Shown in pieces: positions 1-15,780 of a stretch of 64,000 nucleotides of DNA (positions are counted from its first letter, which is position 1; each line of letters opens with the position of its first letter). The notes under the pieces are model-generated. The model saw only the letters and a list, made by a program, of their open reading frames with translations, was not told where the DNA came from and did no database searches. The position numbers and the translations under genes are program-made. The DNA lies in NCBI GenBank assembly GCA_000827265.1, contig KN834876.1, positions 1 to 64,000 on the forward strand, given 5' to 3'. The stretch comes from Collybiopsis luxurians FD-317 M1 (taxonomy: Eukaryota > Basidiomycota > Agaricomycetes > Agaricales > Omphalotaceae).

Positions 1-1235
1 AAATTTATAATTACCGCTGTTATACTCCCTTCAATGGTTAGGGCTTTAAGCGGGGCCCATAACCTATTAGAGGTTATGAACTTGAGAATGAATTTAGCTG
101 AAGTGCACACAGCACTAAGTTGATCACACAGATCAAAAAGGGGGAAAAAGCGCCACTAGATTGTTCATGTATGTAGGTGGCTTTATATACAAGTACACAA
201 TGTTATACGTAGTCAACCATTGGCTGGATAAAAGATAGATGAGAACATGTAACTAAGTATCATGAGAACTAGTACACGAGAGTGGGTATATGTGATAGGA
301 ATCATGAGAACTGAGATGTGATGGTGAGACAAAATATAAGTACACTACTACTAAAGATAGAACAGTGTGAGATAGCAAGGGAACATAAATATAAGTATAG
401 TACAACTACGAGAAAGTGTTCCATATATAGATGTATCCAATCGTACCTTGTGAATACCTAATAATAATCCAATATATACCTTGAGACTTACAGGTCATGA
501 CGGTAAATATCCAGGTCTCACCAACAAATCGTCAAGATTCTCCATCCTTACAGTAATAGTCCGGTCCAAAGGATCCTGCTGCTGTTGATAGAGACCGGAG
601 CCATATTTTGCACAACACAATCCGTCAATCTAACCTTAACTTTGATCGGGATTTTTGGAACAACTCATTCCATGGGTTTGCTGGAAGCAATACACATGAG
701 TACCGCAATTTTTGAGGTTGCTGCGGTAAGTTTCCAGATCTAAAATACGCCTGATTTGAGATAACGTGAGGCAACTCAGGCATGGTATCCAGCAGCAGTG
801 CTCATCCTGGTCAGCACAAACAATTCGCTAATAGTGGAAACGATTTATTGCAATGAAAGCGCTCTAGGCAGCTCGAGTGTCCATAATCATGCTTCAAGGA
901 CCAGTTATGCTTGAGATAGGACTCATGGGTTCCCTGTTCCCTGTTTTCTTTTCCTATAAGCGGGAAGGGTCAAAAGCGGCAGCAAGGGCAGGCGAGAGTT
1001 GGGGCAATTCTAGGGCCGCAGATGGGAGTCAGCGATCAGGAAGAGGAAAACTGTGATTGGAGTTTGGCCGAAGCCACAGTGGCAACGACATATGGTGGGG
1101 ATGCACTCTGAGTACTCTGAGTACGGATGTAAGACTAGTCGACTTATGCCATTACGTAGTGACAATATAACGGAGCTCATCCTCATCTATGTTACAACTC
1201 AATGATTAAACACTCAAAAAATTCCTAACTCGCAG
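1..1235. other. No gene recognised
   Basis: AT-rich intergenic DNA without a convincing coding exon. It lies downstream of the minus-strand SNF2 gene and probably contains that gene's 3' UTR at its right edge. Nothing repetitive stood out by eye. Confidence 0.5.
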
Positions 1236-5423
<4,188 letters not shown>

Positions 5424-5566
5424 GGCGGTGGAGAGAAACAACAACAGAATAAGGGTCGGTATTGTAAACGAAATTGCGGTTCCGCCGAATCGATGATTTG
5501 GTAAGCTACTTAAGGGCGGGCTTTTACGTGAACCAGTCGACTTCGTTCTGAACCGCCACTATCAGC
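5424..5566. promoter_or_regulatory. Short shared promoter between the SNF2 and MYND genes
   Basis: Only 143 bp separate the two divergent start codons, so both core promoters must lie here or overlap the 5' exons. The MYND side holds the box described at 5506-5534. Whether the two genes are co-regulated is inference. Confidence 0.5.
5506..5534 (+). promoter_or_regulatory. Conserved upstream box of the MYND paralogues (copy 1)
   Basis: The sequence fits GGGCRGGYYTTTACGTGAAC after a CTTRA stretch. The same block occurs upstream of the paralogues at 23091-23117 and 25591-25619. ACGTG starts 41 bp before the ATG here and also in copy 3. It contains an ACGTGA core. It could be a regulatory site or simply retained duplicate 5' UTR. 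Confidence 0.45.
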
Positions 5567-7582
5567 ATGCTCACACCAGTGACTGCCAGGGTCGGCCTAG
5601 CGTGTTGTGTTTGTTTCACTGGAGGCACTGCAGATAAAGGTCTCCTTCGGTGTGCAAAGTGTCGCAGTGTCAGCTACTGCGGTCCAGGTTTGTACTGTTT
5701 TTCTTCGGTGGCGAGTGCTTACCCTCAAATCTAATCAAACCCTCACAGAATGTCAGAAGGTGCATATAAGTACTCCGAGTAACGAGATTCCGAGTCATAC
5801 TGATCGATTCACGTACAGAAAAATTGGGCCAGCCACAAAAGCGTGTGCAAAGTTCTTCACAAGATCGACAACGACCCTGCGGCAAAGGCTTTTCTTCTTT
5901 CGAACTTGTCCAAAGCCCCAGTACCGTCGGCGAATTTTGAACTACTCAACCGCGTTGTTCTATCGCTTTATGGAAAACTCCACAGCTTTGTCAAATCCTC
6001 GTACAAGCAAGAGATGATGTTCGGAGAACTAAATATGGTACTGGACCAGCCAAAATGTTTAGCCTGGTGAGACTCAGCCTGTTCACGCCTGCACAACTGT
6101 GAGATTAACGCTCCCTACACTTCCAGCACTCGCACAGACAGATTTATCCGATTGGAAAGAGATGACCGCGCTGCCGGTCTGAAGTCTTGTCCCGATTGCC
6201 ACCTAGCTTTTTACTGCGCACGCGAGCATTGGGATATCGTTTCTCGCAAACATACTTCAGAACCTGTCAAACACGGATACGATGATCTCAGTCAATGCGC
6301 TCTGAACCAAAATATCCTCGCCGATATCCAGTTTGCTAGTATCAGAGCCTCCGATCCCAGCCCCGGCGGCGTCTTTCACAGGGCCCCCAAGAAGGTCAAA
6401 GCAGAGTGGGAGCCACTCCCGGATGAGCCCGCTTGGAAGGCGGAATTTGGGGAAGCAGTGAGAGAAATGCAATTGTCTGCCGGCAAAAATGGTCCTCCTG
6501 TCGACGTACTCTTTCGTGCTTCGACCGAGGAGCTGTCTTACCCCATGAGTATCCTCTACGCGCTCCAAAACTTGAATCCGGACGATGAGTGGACCAAAAA
6601 GGACACTCTGAGTATTCACGTGAGTTTTCGATAAAGCCTGCAATTGTTTAGTTTGCCATCGTAACTTAAACCACTGAATCCTAGCTGCTCGGTGCATCCG
6701 TCGCCAAAGAAGCCACATTCGTTGAAGTATTTGAGGAGATTCTACATCGTCTGCCGCAGGTGAAAACGTTGAAGGTGAGATATCTGCCAACTCTTCTTTT
6801 TCCTTTCATCTGCCCACTCTGATGTATGCCCGATAGCTTCTTCTATGCAACCCCGACCTGAAACACATGCCCCAGGCATACAAGGAAGACCAACTAGACG
6901 GAGATGTGTGTCGGTACGTTCTATTCACCCTCTATTCCGCGATCAATTCTCATGCTGACAATTTTACGAACTCGCAGTGACTGTAAATCTCGAGGCCGTG
7001 AATGGATTTTTGAATTCGCACCCGAGTATGTATATCGTTCCTACGCTCGTCTACCCTCTATCTTTGCGTCTACATTTACCCCTCGTAACTTCTCGTAATT
7101 TCTCACTACGCCAAACAGGACATATCACGAACACGTTCGAAAGCAAAAGTCCAAGGTCGGCAAAGGTTTCACTAAACCGGATCTAGCAATCGCATTCAAC
7201 TCTGGTATAAGCTTCGTCCACCTCACAGAGTCATGGAAGGCGACGGTCAATGTTTTGGTAAATGAGCAGATTTTGACGGCATTCACTGTGAGTGTTTTAC
7301 GTTAAGTTGTTTCATCTTCCATTTGCATGTGTGCTCTCGTACATCCCATTCCTAATGCGCGAGTTCAAAGCGAACACTAACTCGTCACTCTCTTGCGCAC
7401 AGGCCTTTTCAAAAATGGAAGCCGAAGCGGACATCCTTGTTATTCGCCAAACAGGCGCTAATATGCTACCGCTTGGACCGAGGAAGAACCCTTGGTCGAG
7501 TCAGGTATTGGATCCAATCTGCGGCAGTCTTGTCGGATACCGTTCTTCAAACATGTGGTTTGCCGCTGGGTTTAGAGGTTAA
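5567..7582 (+). CDS. MYND zinc-finger protein with MSS51-like C-terminal domain (paralogue 1)
   Basis: Nine proposed exons: 5567-5687, 5749-5759, 5819-6066, 6127-6619, 6685-6774, 6837-6913, 6978-7025, 7119-7287, 7403-7582. They join to 1,437 nt (478 aa) with no stop. The N-terminal MYND finger has CCVC, CAKC, SYC, then ECQK and WASHKSVC; the ECQ cysteine is supplied by the 11-nt second exon. A second Cys cluster follows (CLAC, CPDCHLAFYC, H). The C-terminal half resembles the mitochondrial splicing suppressor 51-like domain, with LLLCNPDL, YHEHV, PDLAIAFNSG and GPRKNPWSSQV. Families of this kind are large in Agaricomycetes and their function is mostly unknown; MYND fingers usually bind protein partners. 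Paralogues lie at 23.2 and 25.7 kb. Family confident, role unknown. Confidence 0.85.
5749..5759 (+). other. 11-nt microexon of MYND paralogue 1
   Basis: The block AATGTCAGAAG lies between an AG acceptor and a GTGCAT donor. With the last base of exon 1 it codes E-C-Q-K, which completes the MYND motif. Equivalent 11-nt blocks occur at 23341-23351 and 25846-25856. Confidence 0.7.
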
Positions 7583-8110
7583 GGTGAACCTGCGAAAGGT
7601 GAAGTCGCGCAAGAATGATAAGAAGACTGTGTTGGAAGCCGTTGAGATGTTGTACCAGTATGGAGGGTTTCGCGCGGGTGTGTGTACTAATTTCTTGGGA
7701 CTCTTCTTGAAAGCTTAAGACGGTAGTTGTTGCATAATAGAGAGATAGCATACACGCATGTATAAGTATTGATAAAAGTCAAGTATGTAGAATATGTGCA
7801 TTTTCGTGTTCATCGTAAAGGCCCGTTGTTGTGCGTACCTAAACCTGGCAATTGATGTAAGTTGCTTTGAACGAGAGAGACGAAACTCCCTGGCTGCGGT
7901 TCGCAATCAAGCAATCCTCAAACTCGCTGCGGAATCTCATCAAACCCTTGTTTGCTATTCGCTCAATACTTGTTACTCGCGAGGTTCATGTCACAAGCCA
8001 AGGTAGCTTTCAAAGGAAAGTATTCAATGACTTGCGGTACTAGTCAGTGTTAACGTCTCTGACACTGCGGGAAGTAAGAACAAGTATACTGACTGTGAAA
8101 AAAACCGCTA
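7583..8110. other. 3' flank of MYND paralogue 1
   Basis: No gene seen. A GGCAATTGATG...TTGCTTTGA stretch near 7847-7869 resembles sequence downstream of the other two paralogues (near 25391-25413 and 27744-27764), so the duplicated unit included 3' flanking DNA. Confidence 0.4.
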
Positions 8111-8307
8111 GATTGATTGTAAGAATCAATGAGAATGATTGTCGTTGACCATCAGTATGACCGTCGGCTTGAGGATGAGTCGGACATTCGGACAACGGTG
8201 TTTCACAATCATATTGATTGTAACTCTCATTCACATTGATTGTACACGCCGTCATATTGATGGTAACATGCAGTCAACTTGATTGTATATTGCAGTCAAT
8301 ATGACCG
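8111..8307. repeat. Array of degenerate palindromes (TCA-n-TGA type)
   Basis: Imperfect dyads around CAATCATATTGATTG start near 8206, 8230, 8251, 8271 and 8293, about 20-24 bp apart. Related dyads lie at 8111-8163. A similar, looser cluster lies at 22563-22700. Function unknown; it could be a protein-binding array or part of a transposon end. Confidence 0.5.
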
Positions 8308-8604
8308 TTCGAAACACTCGAGATCGTACCGCCAATTTACCATCGATGCAATGCTTCCGTTCATTCATATGGAGGCCATTCATGTAATCTATGCAGTAGT
8401 ACCTACTACATCGAATCTATCTTAATTCTACCCTAATGGTTTCGATATCATATTGAACAGAACATACGAGCCACTTACAGAATGCGTGGCTGGTGACTTC
8501 GGTTTGAGGTTGGTGCACTAGGAGATCGTGAGTAAGTTTTCATTGTATAGCTCAGAAAATACCATCTTCTTACACTGATACACCACTGACTCTCGAGAAG
8601 GACT
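8308..8604. other. Intergenic, nothing recognised
   Basis: No coding or repeat signal that I can support, apart from the 3' edge of the decayed GH30 fragment. Confidence 0.4.
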
Positions 8605-9065
8605 GCTGTACGAAGGGAAAGCATTATGAAAAGCATCCTGATTAGCTACCTGTCCTTTGTAGCAGTGGATGCTATCAACAGCGGGCCATTTTAGAGTAGA
8701 GCTTACAGGGGAAGAAAATAGAAAGAAAAACATACCCGACTCCAGCGAACGCGTTAGGAGCATCTTGCATCTACGGAACAATAAATCAATGCTTTCGCCC
8801 ACACCCTTACTTCCTCTTACCAGCGTAACTGGATATGATCCAGCGTTCTTCCAATTATGCTGCGTAAAAGCACAAGTGAGTATCAATGCGGCCAATTCTC
8901 AAATCAAAAGATAGAACAAAGGTCGGGGTTACCTCGTAGCCAATGATCTTCACACCAGACAATCCATTCGCATTCAAGAGTGCACATAAAGGAACCGATC
9001 TGTGCCTCTACATCGGGAGTCATGGTACAGGTGGGATAGGTCAGATTGGAATTTTGAGGTTCGTA
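8605..9065 (-). pseudogene. Fragment of a GH30 endo-beta-glucanase/galactanase gene
   Basis: Reading the minus strand, the remnant shows EPQNSNLTYPTCTM, TPDVEAQIGS, then after a frame change NANGLSGVKIIGYE. Across an apparent retained intron it continues HNWKNAGSYPVTL and later IHCYKGQVANQDAFHNAFPS. These match conserved blocks of fungal GH30 enzymes, including the EPQN region and the KIIGYEHNW block. Frames break between blocks, and both ends of the enzyme, with its signal peptide, are absent. Introns survive, so it was copied from DNA, not from mRNA. It belongs to a run of same-strand gene fragments up to 10.6 kb. Confidence 0.7.
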
Positions 9066-9183
9066 CTACATGGTTCATGTGGTGCATTGTTCCAGTCAAA
9101 TGTAGTTAGTGCAAAACACTAGCGCAGAAAAGATAGTGACTTACTCCCATGGACTCAGAAAGACAGGGCACTGGGCCGATATC

Positions 9184-9375
9184 TCAGGTGGAAAAGTTCT
9201 CTTCAGGAACCATAGACAGCCCAAAGATGCTCATCAGCATTGTCCCGAGCAGCAGAAAAAGATTCATACCCATTCCACCCAGTAAGGACATCAGCAGTTG
9301 CGAGCTGAGAAACTTCTGCTGAACCCTCAATGGCCTTCTCATCTGCAGCGCACATACCAGGGCGAGGATGGTGAG
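9184..9375 (-). pseudogene. Unidentified coding-like fragment between GH30 and FAS pieces
   Basis: One frame reads AADEKAIEGSAEVSQLATAD, then DVLTGWNGYESFSAARDNAD and ends EHLWAVYGS before a stop. It looks like a protein fragment, but I could not place it in a family and it does not continue the FAS reading frame. Possibly a fourth captured gene piece. Confidence 0.3.
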
Positions 9376-9485
9376 CTCCTCATGAGAAAAGACCAGGCGA
9401 AAAAAAAGAGACATTTTGATCAAAAAGGAAAAGCAAAAAGAATATTCAGTGTAGAAACATGCCAATGAAAGTGCAAAGCACTTAC

Positions 9486-9989
9486 GTGGCCCTTCACCTT
9501 GACATTTCCACGTTGAGTGTTGACATCGGAAACAGTCTTGCTTTCGGACCCGCAAACGTCGCCGGCCTGGAATGGTGTGGTGCCCTTGACCATACGGAAG
9601 CTGTTGGAGAGATGGACGAGCTTGAGGAGATATCTGTTGATGGAGGCTGGGAAGAAGGTTTATCCTGCAACTCAGCAGCGGTTCTATCCTTCTTGCACCC
9701 GAACCAAGGCTTGCTGAAGTCCCGGTTGAGCATCTCGATGACCTCATCGTGATGCTCGAGCAGCCAATTTCTGTGGCATTGAAAGAAGAGTCATGGAGAC
9801 CGTACGAACATGCACCTCCGTATGCCGTAATGGAGGTGGGCTGACTGTTGGTAGGGCCAACAACAACCTTCTCATGCGAATGAGGGCAGAAGAGACAGTG
9901 AATGGGGTTGCTGATATAGGGATGACCTTGCACAATGCTCTTGGAGCCGATGAAAGCACTGAGCCACTTCAACTCTGAACGGGCGAGAG
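9486..9989 (-). pseudogene. Fragment of fatty acid synthase beta subunit
   Basis: Three frames together carry consecutive blocks of fungal FAS beta: WLSAFIGSKSIVQGHPYISN, VVVGPTNSQPTSITAYGG, YGLHDSSFNATEIG, EHHDEVIEMLNRDFSKPWFG, KKDRTAAEL and FRMVKGTTPFQAGDVC, ending VKVKGH at a GTAAGT. In intact enzymes these blocks are spread over a much longer stretch; here they are compressed by deletions and frameshifts. An intact fungal FAS beta has about 2,000 residues, so this is a small, non-functional relic. It abuts the glycine-cleavage T fragment with no room for a promoter. Confidence 0.75.
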
Positions 9990-10000
9990 CCGTAAGCTAA

Positions 10001-10615
10001 GCATCGATCACCAACCCGACTCTGCGCCTGGGCGGTGCATTTTGTAGATGTTCTCGGATGCCATCAGCGCCGATGAATTCACCAGTCTCTTCCCTAGCCT
10101 TTCCTGAGATTGCTTAATATGGCAGAAACAGATTAAACGATGATCGAAATACGTACCAATGACTCACGACAACCTAGTTTCTACAGGGGAGGTATTTTCA
10201 TCCAGGTCGTTGCCATATAGGCACATACCGGCTTCCAAATGCAAGCTATCGTGCGTGCCGAGACCGGTCAGTTGGACAGGGGACTTTGAAAGGAATTTGG
10301 TAACGTCAAGTGTTTGCAAAGGGGGAATGGAAATTTCGAAACCATCCTCTCCGGTGTATCCACCACAAGCAACATGTAGATTGAAACCTTCAATTGGGAC
10401 GAAAGCAGATGTTCCGAACGTCAATTTCTGAAGATCGAAGGACGTCAGAGCTTGAAGATAGGAAGTGACCTTTGGTCCTGAAGAGTAACATCAGTAGTCG
10501 AGATGTTGCACTACAGTTCCGACGAACCCTGCAAGGCAAGTAAGCCCCAGTTTTCCAATACCTTCAGCTCTACTGGGCCTTTCTTTGCATGTTCAACGCG
10601 AATTCCAAATCTCAA
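10001..10615 (-). pseudogene. Fragment of aminomethyltransferase (glycine cleavage T-protein)
   Basis: Minus-strand frames give KKGPVELKVLENWGLLALQG, then FVPIEGFNLHVACGGYTGED, SKSPVQLTGLGTHDSLHLEA and GMCLYGNDLDENTSPVE, all matching mitochondrial T-protein (GCV1/AMT). The expected Trp codon in LTWVIG is TGA at 10166-10164. After a retained intron it continues ETGEFIGADGIREHLQNAPP and RRRVGLVIDA before a stop. The N-terminal and C-terminal parts are missing. It is an unprocessed, dead fragment fused tail-to-head with the FAS beta fragment. Confidence 0.85.
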
Positions 10616-10950
10616 GCTTCTCCTTAAAAGTGGAATGCCAAGAGCTGGCTCCTGGCAACTAGGAAAACATGTCATGGTTGTGTGTGTAGAATGGAGGGGG
10701 GTATCGACAAGGGGCATGCGCGGAAGGAGTTTATACACATAGTGGGTGGGAGTGTCATTATGGAAGAGGAGGCAGATTTTGCCTATGGCGGTTATTTCGG
10801 GGCGGTAAAGATGGTGCAGAGGAGGTCAGAGTTGGTGAGGAGGCCGTCGTTAGTTGCACATCCGTTTTTGCAGGTGGTGGTTCGTGATGAAGCTGTTTGA
10901 ATTACATAATTAAGCGCTCTAAATGAATCAAGCGCCTGCGTCGTCCATGG

Positions 10951-10974
10951 GCGCTATAGTGGGAAGTTATAGTG
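10951..10974 (+). repeat. Possible CACTA-type element terminus
   Basis: The block ends ...CGCTATAGTGGGAAGTTATAGTG. Read on the minus strand it starts CACTATAACTTCCCACTATA, like the CACTA end of En/Spm-class elements, and would bound an element extending to lower coordinates over the gene fragments. I could not find the matching opposite end by eye. Confidence 0.3.
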
Positions 10975-11519
10975 AAGTCTCGGATTTATTGTTTCACATG
11001 GATTTTCCATAGGACTAAGAATGACCAGTCAAATAAGTTCATGAAGTACTCACAAGATATTAAAAGTATATCGAGGTAAACTAGATAATCCAATTTTATG
11101 AATTCCAAAGCACAACGCAGAGAGTAAGAAAGAATATCATCTAAATGTCAAGGCAACTAGGGTACTCCTAGTCCTAGAGACTTCAAAAGCATGGTGGTAG
11201 CAAGCAGGGAACACAAAATTGTGAAAGAGGCAGCAGTAAAAGCGATTATATGAAACTTGAGATGGAGAATAAGCAAAGGCTAGCAGCGGCGGCGGCTACT
11301 CAAAGCTCGAATTTGCGATGGGCCTGCGTGAGGAATATACTGGTCAGGTTTTCTTATACCGGGCCGCGGCCTTTGTGCCCCTGTTGCAACAGGAGGCGGC
11401 TACCAACCCTGTTCAGTCAACAAGCAGACGATCAGCTCAAACCTCTTACCGTGTTTTCCTTCACAGGACTGCTGCAGTCTTGGTCCGGGGACTGCAAACC
11501 ATGAAAATCAGTGAGAATG
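10975..11519. other. No gene recognised; left flank of the Tnp2 element
   Basis: A GC-rich patch near 11.28-11.48 kb gives short open frames without family resemblance. It is more likely the left non-coding part or 3' UTR side of the transposon partner gene. Confidence 0.4.
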
Positions 11520-14500
11520 CTATGGCAAATCAATCAAATATGATACCAAAAGCTTGACTGTCAAATTCTTGCTGATTTTGACCTTCTTGTGCGGGGTTTC
11601 AGGTTGCTATATGGTAATAGTATCGAAGGTTGAAAGTTTTGCATGTGTTGATCATGAAATTCACTCACTTCGATACTCTCAGCCTCCACAGCCTTGCGCT
11701 TCCCAGTAGATTTTTTCTTGAGTATACCGGCAGGGACCTATTTTACATTCATATACAATGAACCCGTGTCAAAGCAGATTCTGCATACTCTGTGGTCAAA
11801 GTCCTCAATACTGAGTGGCTGTTCCGACAGCTGAGGGATCTGAATAGATACTCAATACTCAAGTCGTTCATATAGCAAAGGCACTTACTTTGGGTTGATA
11901 TAGTTCCAGAGATGTTGTTTTTTCCTGCAAGAGATTCTGTTTGGACAAGAGCAACCGTAAGGAGAGAAGGAGTGTTTACTGGATCCAGAGCCTTTTTTTT
12001 CTGCACCAATTATCAGCTCGGACATTTGGACAACTTACAATAAATGACATACGCCTTCAATTTTGATCTTTCGCCGGTCCTTTGGAGGGATGTTTGACAA
12101 TACATAGTCCTAGCACGGGTAAGATAATGTCTGATAGAATAGAGATACACATACTATGTCTGTTTCATCATCCTATGGATGATAAGACTCGCATACACAG
12201 TAACAGGAGATTGAGACTTACAAGAAGAGACCGAAGATCATTCCTAATGATCTTGTGTATTTTCATCAATTCAGACCCTTCCTCTTCATCAGCATCATTA
12301 TCGCCATAAAACATCTCACCCCAGCGGCTCGTTGTCTGTAACAGCCTCCAGAGCTTATCTTCATCAAGGGGACTGTCGGTCTTAATGCCAGAGAGATCCT
12401 GTTCCATCAGCTTAACTGCAGTTGCCGGAAGAAGAAATATCAAAATCACTTCCATTCCAGTAAATGGTTTAGTTATTTCGGTATTGATTTTATTAGGTGG
12501 TAGAATTCACATGAGAGCATCGAGGATAACATCCCGCCCAAATGAGCCATAGCTAAATTGTCAAGATGTTAAAAAATTGGAATGGGACACAATAGAAAAA
12601 AACTCACAATCCAGGTTTGGTATGGTCGGCACAAAAGTTAGCAACTGTCTGTGGTTTCCTGGTGAAATTTTGCTTGATTTCCTTCGGTGATGGACCATAG
12701 GCTTCTTGAATCCTCTGATAAATGCGCTGGGCAGTAAAAGTATCACGATCTGAAATAAGACTTTTGAGGTTTTGACCCATTTCAAGGATTCGCTTTGGGA
12801 AAGCCATCCAATTGATGGTAGTTGCCTTATCCCACCAAAATTCCATCATAGATTTGACTGCAAGCTCGTCGATGTCATTACTCTCTGCTATCAGCGAACA
12901 GAGCTTCATGTCAATCTTGGCAATCTGAGATGAATTCTTGGGGTTTTTCAAGAGCTCTTCCCGGCGAGCAAGCAGTTCGAAAACCTCATCAGGGGCATCA
13001 ACTTGAATAGTCTCAAGACAGGCTGGACATCGAAATTCATTTTCCTGGAATAATGATTAGAATCGATGAACAGAGCTCAAAAAGCTTGACTTACTGATTC
13101 AGTTTCACTTTCTGACACTGAGAACTCCATGTGAGGTAGGTGAGGAGTACTTTGCTTAGGTGAAAAAAGCTCATGAGCAACCTGATTGGGGCACCCTGAG
13201 CAAATGATAATGTCCAAATTGTGATAGTATAGCTTACAGGAAACGGTGCCTTCGTATTGATACTGCTTTGGGTCTGTAAGGAGTATGAGTGGGAACATGA
13301 ATGGATAGCTTAGAACAAACCTTAGAATGTGAACAACTCGTTTCCTACAGTGGACCATTAGAGTTGAAATAGGCAATCTCTATCGACTCATACCAAAATT
13401 TTCTCTCCCTGACCATCAGAGGAACTTGGCTGATTGATGTTTTCATCCAAAGAATCAGCTACCTCCTAATCACAAAGCTAGATTAATCAGATTTTTAACA
13501 AGACCGGAAGGTACATACGAGAGAATCACTTCGAGACGATGGAACTAGTGGCCTAACCTAAGCTCAAGATGAATTTCGGACCGCTTTTGGACTAAAGGAA
13601 GTTGTATATCACCTAGATAAGATAATCAATTTTGCGGCATGGCACTAATAAAAAAATACTCACCTCAACAACCTCTGAGCTTGAAGCTGAATCAGAGAAT
13701 ACTATATTTTTTGGAGCTTTTTTTCTTTGTTCAGTTTTCTGGTACTAAAAATAAGCGTCCAGATAGACACAGGATTACAAAATATCATTACCTTTGGATC
13801 TTTGACTCTAACTTCATCTCGACTTTGTAATTGTACATCGTTACTTTGTTTCCTGGCACTCATTGTTTTAGCACTGTTCCTAGCCTTAGAGCGCTGATAC
13901 TTCAAATGAGCATGAGGAATTTGAGTCTAAAAGGCTGAACGTACTTGACTATTGTATTCATTGTCGGCATTGCATTTTTGAGTTCGGGCAGTCTCAATCT
14001 TTGATTTCTAAGGAGAGCAATCCGTTAAGATTCTGACCAGCTGTACAAGGGAAGAAACTGACGGAAGACCTTGGTATCTCATGCTCAGAGGAGGACTGCG
14101 TCGTAAGGAATAATGAGTACTCAGACAAATGTCATATGCAGATAAAGTACCTTTTCGTCCTCTGAGTCAAACAATCTGCTAATCTCTTTCTCTTTCTTTT
14201 CGTACAATTTCCTGGTCTTCTTTTCTCGCTTTGGTGGCAACTGGCAGTTTTCTTTTTCTTCCTTCGAATATGTCTCCTTCGCTTTATCCTTGTGCAGCGT
14301 CCCAGTCCCCTTCCCTTTCCTCTCACGCAATACCTCAGCCTCTTTCTCCTTCTTCTCGCGCAGTACACTGGTCTTCTCCTTCACTTTCTTCTCACTTGAT
14401 ATCCCAGTCTCTTTATCTTTCGTCTTGTGCAGCACTCCAATCGCCCCTGTCTTTTTTCCTGTCTTCTCTGGCAAAGCTCCAGTACCCTTCCCATCCTTCT

Positions 14501-15645
14501 CGCGCAATTCAGATGGCCCTTCTATCTCTCTCTTCTCAATGTTCCTATTCTCTTTCATTCTCTTACGATCTGCAAGGTCACGCAATCTTATGATCCTCTT
14601 TTTCCTGCTATTGCTCGATTCTCTTTCGGATGTTCTCTTTTCATCCTTGTGTTATACAGAGTTAGAATAGAGTGTAATCATACATTAGAATGAGACCTAC
14701 ACAGGAACTTGTGTCCTCATCTTCTTCTTCATCATCGGCATCCTCCTCCGAATGACTTTCGCATAACTTTTGTTTGGACTTTGACAAGTCAATATAGAGG
14801 CCAGAATTGAGACCCTGACTGCTTACCAACTTCTTTCCCTTCAGGATCAACTTTCCTGCCTCCATGGAGATCTATATAGAAACGATGAATAAAATAAATG
14901 GGATGTTATCAAGTCCAAAATTTGTACTTACATCACTCTCTTCTTCAGAAGTCGGATCAGGCTCACCAGGTGCCTCACGACCTCGAGTTTGTTTAGAAAC
15001 CTTTTCTTCTTCTGAAAGATATGCGTTAACTGAAATTTTGCCTCCTGCTTCACTACGATTGGCCTCTGGAATCTGTTGTGCATCCATACGAACTGCGGCC
15101 CGTTCCAGTTTGTAAAGTTTTCGGAGCCTAGGGCTATTATTGGCAAAGCAAGCCTTGATGATTTCACGTGCAGCCCAGTTGTCCTTAAATCTCTGCAAAA
15201 ATTCGATTTCTGAGGTCAACTGTTCATGGTAAATAACCGATACACTTCAGTGAACTAGATGGCTCTCAGGATAGGATACATACAGCACAAATTGCCAGAG
15301 CAATCTTTTCTTCTGTGTGTGCAGAGAACTTTGTCATAAAGTCTAGCTTTCTACCAATGATATGACGAGAAAGGTTCTGCATGGAAATTTAGAAGCATAG
15401 AAGATTGTGAAAATAAGTCTTACTATAATTCGATAGTATCGTTCTGGGTTATTTCCAAGACCCATTACATCTTGCAACTTAAGGCCACTGCGGCCAATGA
15501 TACCCTCAGGTTTGGGAATGGGCCACTTATCCCTGACGAGTTTCTTCACTTTGGCCACTTTTCTTGATGTCTTTATTTCTTTCTCCTTTGATGCTTTCTT
15601 TAGCGTAAGATAAGCTCTCTTCAAGTCGTGATATAACTTGTCCAT
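11520..15645 (-). CDS. Transposon partner gene, large charged protein of unknown function
   Basis: Many short exons on the minus strand, running from ATG near 15645 (MDKLYHDLKRAYLTLKK) to a TAG read at 11522-11520. Visible in order are a lysine-rich N-terminus; an acidic stretch near 14.9 kb; a long K/E-rich segment at 14.12-14.6 kb with repeated EKK/REK patterns, probably coiled or disordered; a Ser/Glu stretch beside CSGCPN near 13.2 kb; and FRCPACLETIQVD near 13.0 kb. The latter Cys pairs could bind zinc. The C-terminus is basic (GILKKKSTGKRKA), like a nuclear signal. I do not recognise the family. Its divergent position beside the transposase suggests a DNA-binding or regulatory transposon protein. 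Exon limits are approximate. Confidence 0.5.
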
Positions 15646-15780
15646 GAACGAAGAGTTAAGTAGAGACAAGGATAACTTGTGTGACGCAACCAGTCATGCC
15701 CAGTTGGTAAAATAGGCGCCCATTGACAGTCTGATCGATGTTTTGTTCCTTCTTTCTCTGCACCTACTTATCACACTCTC

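Noticed and set aside
9184..9972. A real long gene in the minus-strand open frame
   Set aside because: The frame mixes FAS beta blocks with out-of-frame DNA. The conserved blocks switch frames several times, so it is a pseudogene.
8605..10974. Helitron as the fragment-capturing element
   Set aside because: I did not find a convincing TC start or CTRR end with hairpin. The CACTA-like terminus is a better, though still weak, candidate.
14231..14693. Plus-strand Ser/Leu-rich frames
   Set aside because: Antisense shadow of the Lys/Glu-rich segment of the transposon partner gene.
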